NCBI RefSeq assembly: GCF_023721795.1
Contig: NZ_JAMQYE010000002.1
Location: 62,001 to 126,000, forward strand
Direction of reading: 5' to 3'
Length of the DNA: 64,000 nt
From: Zeimonas sediminis
GTDB lineage: Bacteria; Pseudomonadota; Gammaproteobacteria; Burkholderiales; Burkholderiaceae_E
Shown here: positions 39,252-47,192 of the stretch, one piece after another
How the letters are laid out: every line of letters begins with the position of its first letter
Numbering within the stretch: the first letter of the stretch is position 1
Position numbers and translations under genes: made by a program
The notes under the pieces: generated by a model
Told to the model about the DNA's origin: nothing
The model's database searches: none
Seen by the model: only the letters and a program-made list of their open reading frames with translations

Positions 39252-41534
39252 ATGGCCACGCCCCCTGCCCCACCGGTTTCGCCGCCCGGCGCCCTGCCGA
39301 CCGCGCCGCGCAAGCGCGCGCCGCGGCAGTCGGCGGCCAAGGCCTCCCAGCCCGTCCCGGACGAGGCCTCGGCTCCCGGCAACGGTTTCGTCGCCGCGCC
39401 CGACGAGCGGCAGGTCGTCTCGCTCGCCACGCTGACGCGCAAGGCCTCGGCCTACCTGCCGGACGACGACATCCGGCGCATCCGCGAGGCCTACCGGCTC
39501 AGCGACGAGGCCCATCTCGGGCAGTTCCGCTCCAGCGGCGAGCCCTACATCTCCCACCCGATCGCGGTCGCCGAGATCCTCGCCGGCTGGAAGCTCGACG
39601 CCGACTCGCTGATGGCGGCGCTGCTGCACGACGTGATCGAGGACACCGCGATCCCCAAGCAGGTGCTGATCGAGCGCTTCGGCAGCCAGGTCGCCGACAT
39701 CGTCGACGGCCTGTCCAAGCTCGAGCGCGTCGAGTTCGCGTCGAAGGAGCACCAGCAGGCCGAGAGCTTCCGCAAGATGCTTCTGGCCATGGCGCGCGAC
39801 GTCCGCGTCATCCTGATCAAGCTCGCCGACCGCCTGCACAACATGCAGACGCTCGGCGCGGTGCCGCCCGACAAGCAGAAGCGGGTCGCGCTCGAGACCT
39901 TCGAGATCTACGCGCCGATCGCCAACCGGCTCGGCCTGCACGAGCTGTTCCGCGAGCTGGTCGACCTGTCGTTCAAGTACCTGCACCCGTTCCGGCACCG
40001 CACGCTGCAGAAAGCGGTGCAGGCGGCGCGCGGCAACCGCCGGGAGGTGCTGTCGAAGATCCTCGAGTCGGTGCAGAAGGCGCTGCCCGAGGCCGGCGTC
40101 ACCGCCGAGGTCTACGGCCGCGAAAAGACGCTGTACGCGATCTACCGCAAGATGCGCGACAAGCGGCTTTCGTTCTCCGAGGTGCTCGACGTCTACGGCT
40201 TCCGGGTGATCGTCGAGACCGTGCCGCAGTGCTACCTGACGCTGGGCGCGCTGCACGCGCTGTACAAGCCGGTGCCGGGCCGCTTCAAGGACTACATCGC
40301 GATCCCGAAGATCAACGGCTACCAGTCGCTGCACACCACGCTGGTCGGCCCCTTCGGCACGCCGGTCGAATTCCAGATCCGCACCCGCGAGATGCAGCGT
40401 GTCGCGCAGGCGGGCGTGGCCGCGCACTGGCTCTACAAGGCAGAGAAGGAGAGCTTCTCCGACCTGCAGAAGCGCACCCACGAGTGGCTGCAGTCGCTGC
40501 TCGACATCCAGAGCCAGACCGGCGACTCGCTCGAGTTCATCGAGCACGTGAAGGTCGACCTGTTCCCCGACGCGGTCTACGTGTTCACGCCGCGCGGCCA
40601 GATCCGCGCGATGCCGCGCGGCGCCACGATCATCGACTTCGCGTACAGCGTGCACACCGACATCGGCGACCAGGCGGTGGCCGCGCGCGTCAACCAGCAG
40701 CCGGTGCCGCTGCGCACCGAGCTGCACAACGGCGACGTGGTCGAGGTGATCACCGACCCGAACGCGAAGGCCAACCCGAACTGGCTGTCCTTCGTGCGCA
40801 CCGGCAAGGCGCGCGCCGGCATCCGGCACTGCCTGAAGACGCTGAAGTACCGCGAGTCGGTCGAGCTCGGCCGCAGGCTGCTCGCGCAGGCGCTGTCGGC
40901 GCTGCGCATCGACCCTGCCGCGCTCGACGCGCAGGCGCTCGAGCGCGGCGCGCGCGACGCCGGCGCCAGGAGCGTCGAGGAAATGCACGCCGACATCGGC
41001 CTGGGCAAGCGGCTCGCGCCGGTCATCGCGCGCACGATCGCGCTGCAGTTCGGCACGAAGAGCGCGGCCGCCGCGCTGATCCTGCCGCGGCCCGCGCCGA
41101 TGATCATCAGCGGCAACGAGGGGGCGGCGGTCAGCTACTCGCCCTGCTGCCACCCGCTGCCCGGCGACGACATCATCGGCCACCTGCGCGGCGGGCACGG
41201 CCTGGTGCTGCACCGCGCCGACTGCGAGGTCGCGCATCGCCAGCGCGCGAAAGACGCCGAGCGCTGGGTCGACGTCGACTGGGCCGACGAGATCTCCGGC
41301 CAGTTCCGCACCGAGATCGAGATCGGCGTGCGCAACGACCGCGGCGTGCTCGGCAAGATCGCCGCCGAGATCGCGGCCAGCGAGGCCAACATCGTGCACG
41401 TGTCGATGGACGAGGACGCGCAGGAGACCGCGCTGCTGCGCTTCGCGATGCTGGTCCGCGACCGGGTGCACCTGGCCCAGGTGATCCGCAACCTGCGCAG
41501 GCTGTCCGAGGTCGCGAAGATCACGCGGCACTGA
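39252..41534 (+). CDS. spoT: Bifunctional (p)ppGpp synthetase/hydrolase SpoT
   Basis: 760 residues. An N-terminal Pro/Ala-rich extension of about 60 residues precedes the HD hydrolase domain (YISHPIAVAEIL and LLHDVIEDT intact). The synthetase domain follows, with RFKDYIAIPKINGYQSLHT. The RFKD form of the RxKD/ExDD switch is that of bifunctional enzymes. Then come TGS (VYVFTPRGQIRAMPRGATII), a helical/zinc-finger region with SYSPCCHPLPGD, and a C-terminal ACT domain. It should both make and hydrolyse the alarmone. Confidence 0.95.
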   Translation: MATPPAPPVSPPGALPTAPRKRAPRQSAAKASQPVPDEASAPGNGFVAAPDERQVVSLATLTRKASAYLPDDDIRRIREAYRLSDEAHLGQFRSSGEPYISHPIAVAEILAGWKLDADSLMAALLHDVIEDTAIPKQVLIERFGSQVADIVDGLSKLERVEFASKEHQQAESFRKMLLAMARDVRVILIKLADRLHNMQTLGAVPPDKQKRVALETFEIYAPIANRLGLHELFRELVDLSFKYLHPFRHRTLQKAVQAARGNRREVLSKILESVQKALPEAGVTAEVYGREKTLYAIYRKMRDKRLSFSEVLDVYGFRVIVETVPQCYLTLGALHALYKPVPGRFKDYIAIPKINGYQSLHTTLVGPFGTPVEFQIRTREMQRVAQAGVAAHWLYKAEKESFSDLQKRTHEWLQSLLDIQSQTGDSLEFIEHVKVDLFPDAVYVFTPRGQIRAMPRGATIIDFAYSVHTDIGDQAVAARVNQQPVPLRTELHNGDVVEVITDPNAKANPNWLSFVRTGKARAGIRHCLKTLKYRESVELGRRLLAQALSALRIDPAALDAQALERGARDAGARSVEEMHADIGLGKRLAPVIARTIALQFGTKSAAAALILPRPAPMIISGNEGAAVSYSPCCHPLPGDDIIGHLRGGHGLVLHRADCEVAHRQRAKDAERWVDVDWADEISGQFRTEIEIGVRNDRGVLGKIAAEIAASEANIVHVSMDEDAQETALLRFAMLVRDRVHLAQVIRNLRRLSEVAKITRH

Positions 41535-41593
41535 GCCGAAGCCGCCCGCGCCGGCCGGCCGCGAGCCGGCTGACCGAATCCGCTCCTCGGCGC

Positions 41594-41599
41594 TATCCT
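41594..41599 (+). promoter_or_regulatory. -10 box of the HAD-UbiA gene, leaderless spacing
   Basis: TATCCT, 8 bases before ATG 41608. A transcript from it would have almost no leader. The -35 region is not recognisable. Confidence 0.4.
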
Positions 41600-41607
41600 C
41601 CCGGTCC

Positions 41608-43017
41608 ATGAAACCGCTCGTCGTCGACCTCGACAACACGCTGCTGCGCACCGACCTGCTGGCCGAGCTGCTGCCCGGCTTCCTGGTGCGCAACCCGCTG
41701 GCCCTGCCGCGCGCGATCGGCTGGCTGCTGGCCGGCCGCGCGCGCCTGAAGGACGAGATCGCGCTGCGCTGCGCGATCGACCCGGCCACCCTCCCCTACA
41801 ACGAGGCGGTGCTCGACTGGCTGCGCGGCGAGCACGCGAAGGGCCGCGAGATCTGGCTGGTCAGCGCCAGCCACCGCCGCTTCGTCGACGAGATCGCGAG
41901 GCACCTGGGCCTGTTCGCCGGCACCCTGGGCAGCGACGCCACCCGCAACCTGAAGGGCGAGCACAAGCGCGAGGCGCTGGTCGAGCGTTTCGGCGAGAAG
42001 GGTTTCGACTACGCCGGCGACAGCAGCGCCGACCTGGCTGTGTGGCGCGACGCGAACGCGGCGATCGTCGTCGGCAACGACGACCGACTCGCCGAGCAGG
42101 CTGCGGCAGTGGCCACGCTCGAGCGACGGCTGCCGGCGCCGCGCGGCGGCCTCTCGGCCTGGCGCCGGGCCTTCCGGCTGCACCAGTGGGTCAAGAACGG
42201 CCTGGTGCTGGTGCCGCTGCTGACCGCCCACCTGTGGGGCGACCCCGCCGCGGTGAGCGCCGCGCTGCTGGCCTTCCTCGCGTTCGGCTTCACCGCCTCG
42301 ACGATCTACGTGCTCAACGACCTCGCCGACCTCCGCGACGACCGCGCCCATCCGGTCAAGCGCGGCAGGCCGCTCGCGAGCGGCCTGCTTCCGGTGCCCC
42401 TGGTGCTGCAGGGAGCGGCAGCGTTCGCGCTGCTCGCAATTGCCTGTTCTGCGATGCTGCCAGCGAGTTTCGCCGGCTGGATCGGCGTCTACCTGCTCGT
42501 GACCACCGCCTACTCGGCCGACCTCAAGCGGCGGCCCATCGTCGACGTGATGTGCCTGGCGGGCCTCTACACGGTTCGCCTGTTCGCGGGCGCCGCAGCC
42601 ATCGACGTGCCCCCCTCGTTCTGGCTGCTCGCCTTCTCGATGTTCCTGTTCCTGAGCCTGGCCCTGGTCAAGCGCTTTGCCGAGCTGCGCCGGCTGGCGA
42701 TGGAGGGCGGCGGGCGCATCTCGCGCAACTACCAGACCGAGGACCTGCCGGTGATCATCGCCGCGGGCGTCGGCGCCGGCCTGGTCGCGGTGCTGGTTCT
42801 CGCGCTGTACATCCAGAGCGGGCAGACGCTGGAACTGTACGGGCACCCGCGGCGCATCTGGGCCGCCTGCCCCGTGCTCCTGTACTGGATCGTGCACGTC
42901 TGGTTTCGCGCCAATCGCGGCGCGGTCGACGAAGACCCGGTCTCGTGGGCGGCGAAGGATCCGGTCAGCTGGCTGGCGGTGGCGCTGATCGCCGGAGCGT
43001 TCGCGGCGGCGCTGTGA
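41608..43017 (+). CDS. HAD hydrolase-UbiA prenyltransferase fusion
   Basis: 469 residues. The HAD-like domain (1-175) has DLDNTLLRTD, LVSASHRRFVD and DYAGDSSADLAVW, the three HAD motifs. The UbiA membrane domain (185-465) has about eight helices. Its NDLADLRDDRAHP is the Asp-rich prenyl diphosphate site, and YSADLKRRPIVD is the second. This architecture resembles decaprenylphosphoryl-phosphoribose synthase-like proteins with a HAD phosphatase that would remove the 5-phosphate. The product is an isoprenoid-linked sugar precursor by inference only. Confidence 0.87.
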   Translation: MKPLVVDLDNTLLRTDLLAELLPGFLVRNPLALPRAIGWLLAGRARLKDEIALRCAIDPATLPYNEAVLDWLRGEHAKGREIWLVSASHRRFVDEIARHLGLFAGTLGSDATRNLKGEHKREALVERFGEKGFDYAGDSSADLAVWRDANAAIVVGNDDRLAEQAAAVATLERRLPAPRGGLSAWRRAFRLHQWVKNGLVLVPLLTAHLWGDPAAVSAALLAFLAFGFTASTIYVLNDLADLRDDRAHPVKRGRPLASGLLPVPLVLQGAAAFALLAIACSAMLPASFAGWIGVYLLVTTAYSADLKRRPIVDVMCLAGLYTVRLFAGAAAIDVPPSFWLLAFSMFLFLSLALVKRFAELRRLAMEGGGRISRNYQTEDLPVIIAAGVGAGLVAVLVLALYIQSGQTLELYGHPRRIWAACPVLLYWIVHVWFRANRGAVDEDPVSWAAKDPVSWLAVALIAGAFAAAL

Positions 43018-43032
43018 CGCTGCCCCGCGGGG

Positions 43033-43617
43033 TCAATCGATCGCCACGTAGGCGATCTCCAGCACTTCCAGTTCATCGACGCCAGCCGGCGTGCGCAGCG
43101 TGACCAGGTCGCCTTCGCGAGCCTTGGCCAGCGCCCGGGCGATCGGCGAGATCCAGCTCACCCGTCGGCGCGGCGGGTCGACCTCGTCGATGCCGACGAT
43201 GGTCACGGTTTCCTCGCTGTCCGCGGGCCCCGGCCGCGCGCCGGCGCGACGGCGCAGGTAGGTGACGGTGGCGCCGAAGAACACCTGCTCCAGGTTCTGC
43301 TGCGCCGACGGATCGACGACCTCGGCCTTGTCCAGCCGCTTGGTCAGGAAGCGGATCCGGCGATCGATCTCGCGCAGCCGCTTCTTGCCGTACAGGTAGT
43401 CTCCGTTCTCGGACCGGTCGCCGTTCGAAGCGGCCCAGGACACGACCCGCACCACCTCGGGCCGCTCCACGTCGAGCAGGTGCAGCAGCTCCGCCTTCAT
43501 CCGCGCGTGGCCGGCCGGCGTCATGTAGTTGCGCCCGCCGGGCGGCAGCGGCGCCGCCTCCTCGGTGTCGAGCTCGTCGTCGAGCTCGTCGCTTTCCTTC
43601 GTGAATGCCTTGCTCAT
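43033..43617 (-). CDS. greB: Transcription elongation factor GreB
   Basis: 194 residues, against about 158 in E. coli; the extra is a strongly acidic N-terminal stretch (SDELDDELDTEE). The core begins NYMTPAGHARMKAELLHLL. The coiled-coil tip has the acidic pair in SNGDRSENGDYLYGKKRLREID, which is the GreB form, and the C-terminal FKBP-like domain ends SPIARALAKAREGDLVTL. It rescues backtracked RNA polymerase. The start is preceded by two overlapping five-codon mini-frames. Confidence 0.93.
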   Translation of the reverse strand: MSKAFTKESDELDDELDTEEAAPLPPGGRNYMTPAGHARMKAELLHLLDVERPEVVRVVSWAASNGDRSENGDYLYGKKRLREIDRRIRFLTKRLDKAEVVDPSAQQNLEQVFFGATVTYLRRRAGARPGPADSEETVTIVGIDEVDPPRRRVSWISPIARALAKAREGDLVTLRTPAGVDELEVLEIAYVAID

Positions 43618-43645
43618 CGCTCGCTGGTCATCGCTCGCCGGTCAT
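43614..43645 (-). repeat. Tandem 14-base repeat creating two mini-frames before greB
   Basis: Two copies of a 14-base unit (GATGACCRGCGAGC) plus a partial third run into the greB start. Each ATG opens a five-codon frame (MTGER and MTSER) whose TGA overlaps the next ATG as ATGA, the second one being the greB start at 43617. This could couple greB translation to upstream initiation or could be a chance result of the duplication. Confidence 0.5.
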
Positions 43646-43750
43646 CGATTTGCCTACTTGCGCCGAATCGGCGGGCCCGTGACGCATTTCCTCGCGGCGC
43701 GCCTTGCCGCGGCCGACGATGGTCCAGCCCCACGCAGCTCGCAGGCCGCC

Positions 43751-43972
43751 ATGAACGATCGCCGCATGCTCCGCCGATACCTCGCGCTGGTTCGCCACGC
43801 CGAGGACCGGCTCGAGGCTTCCCTGGGCGACGACGTGGCGCCGCCGCCTGCCGAGGCGATCGTCGTGATCGAGGACCTGGTCGAGTCGCCGGAGCCCGCG
43901 GTCCGCAAGATGCAGGCCGAAGCGCCACGGGTCAAGGACGTCCGGGAAACGCTCGCCGGCTGGGTCCACTGA
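43751..43972 (+). CDS. Small hypothetical protein
   Basis: A 73-residue protein, not recognised. Codon third positions are strongly G/C throughout and it ends 13 bases from the convergent pmbA stop, as a real gene would. The sequence is charged and soluble: MLRRYLALVRHAEDRLEA is likely helical, an acidic Pro-rich middle follows, then VKDVRETLAGWVH. No membrane segment or signal peptide. The start could be ATG 43751 or 43766. No Shine-Dalgarno is clear. Confidence 0.55.
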   Translation: MNDRRMLRRYLALVRHAEDRLEASLGDDVAPPPAEAIVVIEDLVESPEPAVRKMQAEAPRVKDVRETLAGWVH

Positions 43973-43985
43973 GCCCCGGCCGCCC

Positions 43986-45344
43986 TCAGTTCCCCGCCAC
44001 CGACATCTCGCCGATCAGCACCGACCCGGTGCGCTTGGTGCCGCGCACGATCTCGTCGGCGCCCACCGCCCGGATGTCCTGGAACATCTGCCGCAGGTTG
44101 CCGGCGATCGTGATCTCCTCGACCGGATGGACGATCCGTCCGTTCTCGACCCAGAAGCCGGCCGCGCCGCGCGAGTAGTCGCCGGTCACGTAGTTCACGC
44201 CCTGCCCCATCAGGTCCGTCACGAACAGGCCGGTGCCGAGCTTCGCCAGCATCGCCTCGAGCGAGTCGCGCCGCTTCGTGTGCCGGCTGGACAGGCGCAG
44301 GTTGTGCGAGCCGCCGGCGTTGCCGGTCGTCTGCATGCCCAGCTTGCGCGCCGAGTAGGTCGACAGGAAGTAGCCCTGCAGCACGCCTGCCTCGACCACG
44401 TTGCGCTTGCGGGTGGCCACGCCCTCGTTGTCGAAGGGCGAGCTGCCGGACTCGCCGCGCAGCGTCGGGTCCTCGACGATGTCCACATGCTCGGGAAAGA
44501 TCGCGTGGCCCAGCGAATCGACCAGGAAGCTGGTCTTGCGATAGAGCGCGCTGCCGCTGGTGGCCTGCACGAAGTGGCCGATCAGGCCGCAGGCCAGCGG
44601 CGCCTCGAACAGCACCGGCACCTTGCGGGTCGACAGACGCCGCGCCCCGAGCCGCGACAGCGCGCGCTCGGCCGCATAGCGTCCCAGCGCCTCGGGATCG
44701 GCCAGCTTGCGGGGATTGCAGTGCGACGAGTACCAGTCGTCGCGCTGCATGTCCCGGCCGCGACGCGCGATCGGGGCGGCGCCGATCGAGTGCCTGCTGT
44801 AGCGAAAGCCGCCGGCGAAACCGAGCGAGTTCGCGGCGACGAAGTGGCCGTGGCTCACGCTGACCGACGCGCCTTCCGAGTTGCGGATCATCGGGCTGGT
44901 CGCGAAGGCCGCCGCCTCGGCCGACTTCGCCATCTCGACCGCCTCGTCGACCGACACGTTCCAGGCGTGGAACACGCCGGGGTCCTTCCAGTCGCGCGCC
45001 AGCAGCTCCGGCTCGGGCAGGCCGGCGAACGGGTCCTCGGCGGTGTAGCGCGCGATGTCGCAGGCCGCGCCGACCGTTTCGGCGATCGACTGCGGCGAGA
45101 AGTCGCTGGTGCTCGCATGGCCGCGCCGCTTGCCGAAATAGACCGACACGCCCAGGCCCTTGTCGCGGGTCTGCTCGATCGTCTCCACGCGGCCGCGCCG
45201 CACGTTGACCGACAGCCCGCTGCTCTCCGAGACGTCGACCGCCGCAGCCGAGGCGCCGCCGCTGTGGGCGCGCTCGAGCGCGAGGGCGGCGATTTCGTGC
45301 AGGCGTGACGCGTCGTATTCGAACATCGGGGGGAGAGTCCTCAT
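43986..45344 (-). CDS. pmbA: Metalloprotease PmbA (TldE)
   Basis: 452 residues of the TldD/PmbA family, the partner subunit of TldD in processing modified peptides such as microcin B17 and in CcdA degradation. It has the N-terminal SGLSVNVRRGRVETIEQTRDK, FEAPLACGLIGHFVQATSG, and the C-terminal GVNYVTGDYSRGAAGFWVENG. PmbA lacks the HExxxH zinc site of TldD, and none is present here. A second in-frame ATG at 45326 is an alternative start. It is divergent from darP. Confidence 0.93.
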   Translation of the reverse strand: MRTLPPMFEYDASRLHEIAALALERAHSGGASAAAVDVSESSGLSVNVRRGRVETIEQTRDKGLGVSVYFGKRRGHASTSDFSPQSIAETVGAACDIARYTAEDPFAGLPEPELLARDWKDPGVFHAWNVSVDEAVEMAKSAEAAAFATSPMIRNSEGASVSVSHGHFVAANSLGFAGGFRYSRHSIGAAPIARRGRDMQRDDWYSSHCNPRKLADPEALGRYAAERALSRLGARRLSTRKVPVLFEAPLACGLIGHFVQATSGSALYRKTSFLVDSLGHAIFPEHVDIVEDPTLRGESGSSPFDNEGVATRKRNVVEAGVLQGYFLSTYSARKLGMQTTGNAGGSHNLRLSSRHTKRRDSLEAMLAKLGTGLFVTDLMGQGVNYVTGDYSRGAAGFWVENGRIVHPVEEITIAGNLRQMFQDIRAVGADEIVRGTKRTGSVLIGEMSVAGN

Positions 45345-45404
45345 CGTTGTGCCGTGCCCCGGCGAAGCCGGCGTGGCGCTTCGGGCCCGGCGAATCGAGC
45401 CGGT

Positions 45405-45410
45405 TATCAT
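45405..45410 (+). promoter_or_regulatory. -10 box of darP, leaderless spacing
   Basis: TATCAT, 10 bases before ATG 45421, in the 76-base gap between divergent pmbA and darP. The hexamer is identical to the one before xth. Confidence 0.45.
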
Positions 45411-45420
45411 AGCAGCGGCC

Positions 45421-45972
45421 ATGAGCGCATCCAGACGAAACACCCGCGGGGCCGAGCGCCCCGAACCTCCCACCGACGAGCGACCGAGCAAGTCCCAGCG
45501 CAAGCGCGACGCGCACGCGCTGCAGCAGCTCGGCGAGCGGCTCGTCACGCTGCGCGACGACGTGCTCGTGCGCCTGCCGATCGGCGAGGAGCTGATCGAG
45601 GCGGTGCGCATGGCGCGCGAGATCCGCAGCCACGAAGGCCGCCGCCGCCAGGTCCAGCTGATCGGCAAGCTGATGCGCGATGCCGACGGCGACGCGATCC
45701 GCGCTGCGCTGTCCGACGAAGGCCGCGAGCACCGCACCACGGTCGCCGTGCAGCACGCGGCCGAGCGCTGGCGCGAGCGCATCCTGGCCGACGAGCGGGT
45801 GCTGGCGAACTGGCAGGCCGAGTACCCGGACAGCCGCGACGCGATCGCCGCGCTGGTGCCTCGGGCGCGCGCCGAACTGGCGGCCGGCGGCCCGGGCCGC
45901 GCCTACCGCGAGCTCTACCGCAAGCTTCGCGCCGAACTCGAGAACACCGCCGACAGGAGCGAGACGCAATGA
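45421..45972 (+). CDS. darP: Ribosome biogenesis factor DarP (YjgA)
   Basis: A 183-residue DUF615 protein associated with the 50S subunit. SKSQRKRDAHALQQLGERLV is the conserved N-terminal signature, IREAxR-like text appears as LIEAVRMAREIRSHEGRRRQ, and QLIGKLMRDAD follows. The charged, Arg-rich composition suits rRNA binding. It overlaps mog by 4 bases. Confidence 0.9.
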   Translation: MSASRRNTRGAERPEPPTDERPSKSQRKRDAHALQQLGERLVTLRDDVLVRLPIGEELIEAVRMAREIRSHEGRRRQVQLIGKLMRDADGDAIRAALSDEGREHRTTVAVQHAAERWRERILADERVLANWQAEYPDSRDAIAALVPRARAELAAGGPGRAYRELYRKLRAELENTADRSETQ

Positions 45973-46553
45973 GCACGAACACGATCCGCATCGGGCTGGT
46001 CTCCGTCAGCGACCGGGCCTCGCAGGGCGTCTACCAGGACCAGGGGATCCCCGGCCTGCAGCAGTGGCTCGGCGAGGCGCTCGCCAGCCCCTGGGAAGCC
46101 GTGGTGCGGCTGATCCCCGACGATCGCCCGACGATCGAGTACACGCTGATCGAGCTGGTCGACCGCGAAGGCTGCAACCTGGTGCTGACCACCGGCGGCA
46201 CCGGCCCGGCCCCGCGCGACGTGACCCCGGAGGCCACGCTGGCGATCGGCGACCGCGAGATGCCGGGCTTCGGCGAACAGATGCGCCAGATCAGCCTGAA
46301 CTTCGTGCCCACCGCGATCCTGTCGCGGCAGGTGGCCGTTATCCGCGGCAAGGCGCTGATCGTGAACCTGCCAGGCCAGCCCAAGTCGATCCGCGAGACG
46401 CTCGAGGGGCTGAAGGACGAGGACGGCAGGCAGAAGGTGCACGGGATCTTCGCGGCGGTGCCCTATTGCCTGGACCTGATCGGGGCGCCGTACGTGGAGA
46501 CCAACGAAGCCGTATGCAAGGCCTTCCGGCCGAAGTCGGCGAAGCGGGGCTGA
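45969..46553 (+). CDS. mog: Molybdopterin adenylyltransferase Mog
   Basis: A 194-residue MoCF-fold protein that adenylylates molybdopterin before molybdenum insertion. SVSDRASQGVYQDQGIPGL begins it, and the substrate motif TTGGTGPAPRDVTPEAT is intact. GLPGQPKS-like text (NLPGQPKSIRE) follows. The Mog-type rather than MoaB-type length fits. It is coupled to darP through ATGA. Confidence 0.93.
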   Translation: MSTNTIRIGLVSVSDRASQGVYQDQGIPGLQQWLGEALASPWEAVVRLIPDDRPTIEYTLIELVDREGCNLVLTTGGTGPAPRDVTPEATLAIGDREMPGFGEQMRQISLNFVPTAILSRQVAVIRGKALIVNLPGQPKSIRETLEGLKDEDGRQKVHGIFAAVPYCLDLIGAPYVETNEAVCKAFRPKSAKRG

Positions 46554-46577
46554 ACTCGCTCGCTTGGTCGTTCGCCC

Positions 46578-46787
46578 GGCGGCGCGGGCGGGGGCTTCCC
46601 TCGGGGCGCTGAGGCTGCGGCCCCGCCTGCGGCGGGGCTTCCCTCGCCTTCCTCGTCACCGGCGGGTCGGAGCTCAACTCGCGACCCCTGCGGGCTCGCT
46701 CAGACAGAGCTCCTCCCTTTTCGCCGGTTCCTTCGGAAGCGCTCGGCTTGCCAACGCGCCCCGAGGGAAGCCCCCGCCCGCGCCGCC
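46578..46787. repeat. Long intergenic hairpin element (copy 2)
   Basis: A perfect 31-base inverted repeat (46578-46608 with 46757-46787) encloses a core module with a further stem GGAGCTC (46669-46675)/GAGCTCC (46707-46713). The module 46634-46748 recurs, inverted, in copy 3 as blocks of 24, 20, 19 and 19 identical bases. The 639-base spacer between convergent mog and relA (46554-47192) holds no supported gene, only these elements and a short tandem repeat. Confidence 0.85.
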
Positions 46788-46850
46788 TGGATGTCGGGGC
46801 ATGCGCAGCGAGTCCAGCCCCGCTTCGCCGACTTCGGCGCTCACGGCGCC

Positions 46851-46874
46851 GGGGTGTCGGGGTGTCGGGGTGTC
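46851..46874 (+). repeat. Three tandem copies of an 8-base unit
   Basis: GGGGTGTC occurs three times head to tail between the two hairpin elements. It is too short and too regular to be a CRISPR, and is a candidate site for length variation. Confidence 0.7.
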
Positions 46875-46970
46875 GGGCGACCGGTGACCAGCGTCGTTCG
46901 CCCTTGTCACCGTCACGCAGGTTCGGCAGGCCAAAGTGCTCGTGTGCCACCACCTCCAGGCAGGTCGGGG

Positions 46971-47158
46971 AGCGGAGCGACCCGCGGGCGCCTGTGCCAG
47001 CCGAGCGCTTCCGAAGGGAGCGGCGATCAGGGAGGAGCTCTGTCTGAGGCTCGCCTTCGGCGAGCCGAGTTGAGCTCCGACCCGCCGCGGACGAGGAAGG
47101 CGAGGGAAGCCCCCGCGCAGCGGGGGCCGCAGCACCGGCGCCCGCGGGTCGCTCCGCT
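46971..47158. repeat. Long intergenic hairpin element (copy 3, inverted)
   Basis: Perfect 22-base arms (46971-46992 with 47137-47158), extended imperfectly outward, enclose the same core as copy 2 in opposite orientation. Its 43-base centre (47035-47077) keeps the GAGCTC ends, AACTC and GACAG blocks, but has a different inner hairpin (GCTCGCC-GAAG-GGCGAGC, read on the minus strand). The outer arms differ in sequence from those of copy 2. Confidence 0.85.
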
Positions 47159-47192
47159 CTCCGATCGGCCGGGCGCGTCAAGACGAGGGCGC

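Noticed and set aside
39153-41789. An 878-codon open frame on the minus strand across spoT, and similar long antisense frames elsewhere such as 4929-7190 and 18218-21082
   Set aside because: In 70% GC DNA, frames antisense to real genes lack stop codons. These have Arg/Gly/His-rich translations with no domain and fully overlap well-supported genes.
43628-43969. Minus-strand open frame of 113 codons opposite the small protein at 43751-43972
   Set aside because: The plus-strand frame has the codon-position bias expected of a gene and the minus-strand one does not, and it would run into the greB leader.
46554-47192. CRISPR array or insertion-sequence remnant in the mog-relA spacer
   Set aside because: There are no regularly spaced direct repeats with unique spacers, and no transposase-like frame. 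The repeats are nested inverted ones.
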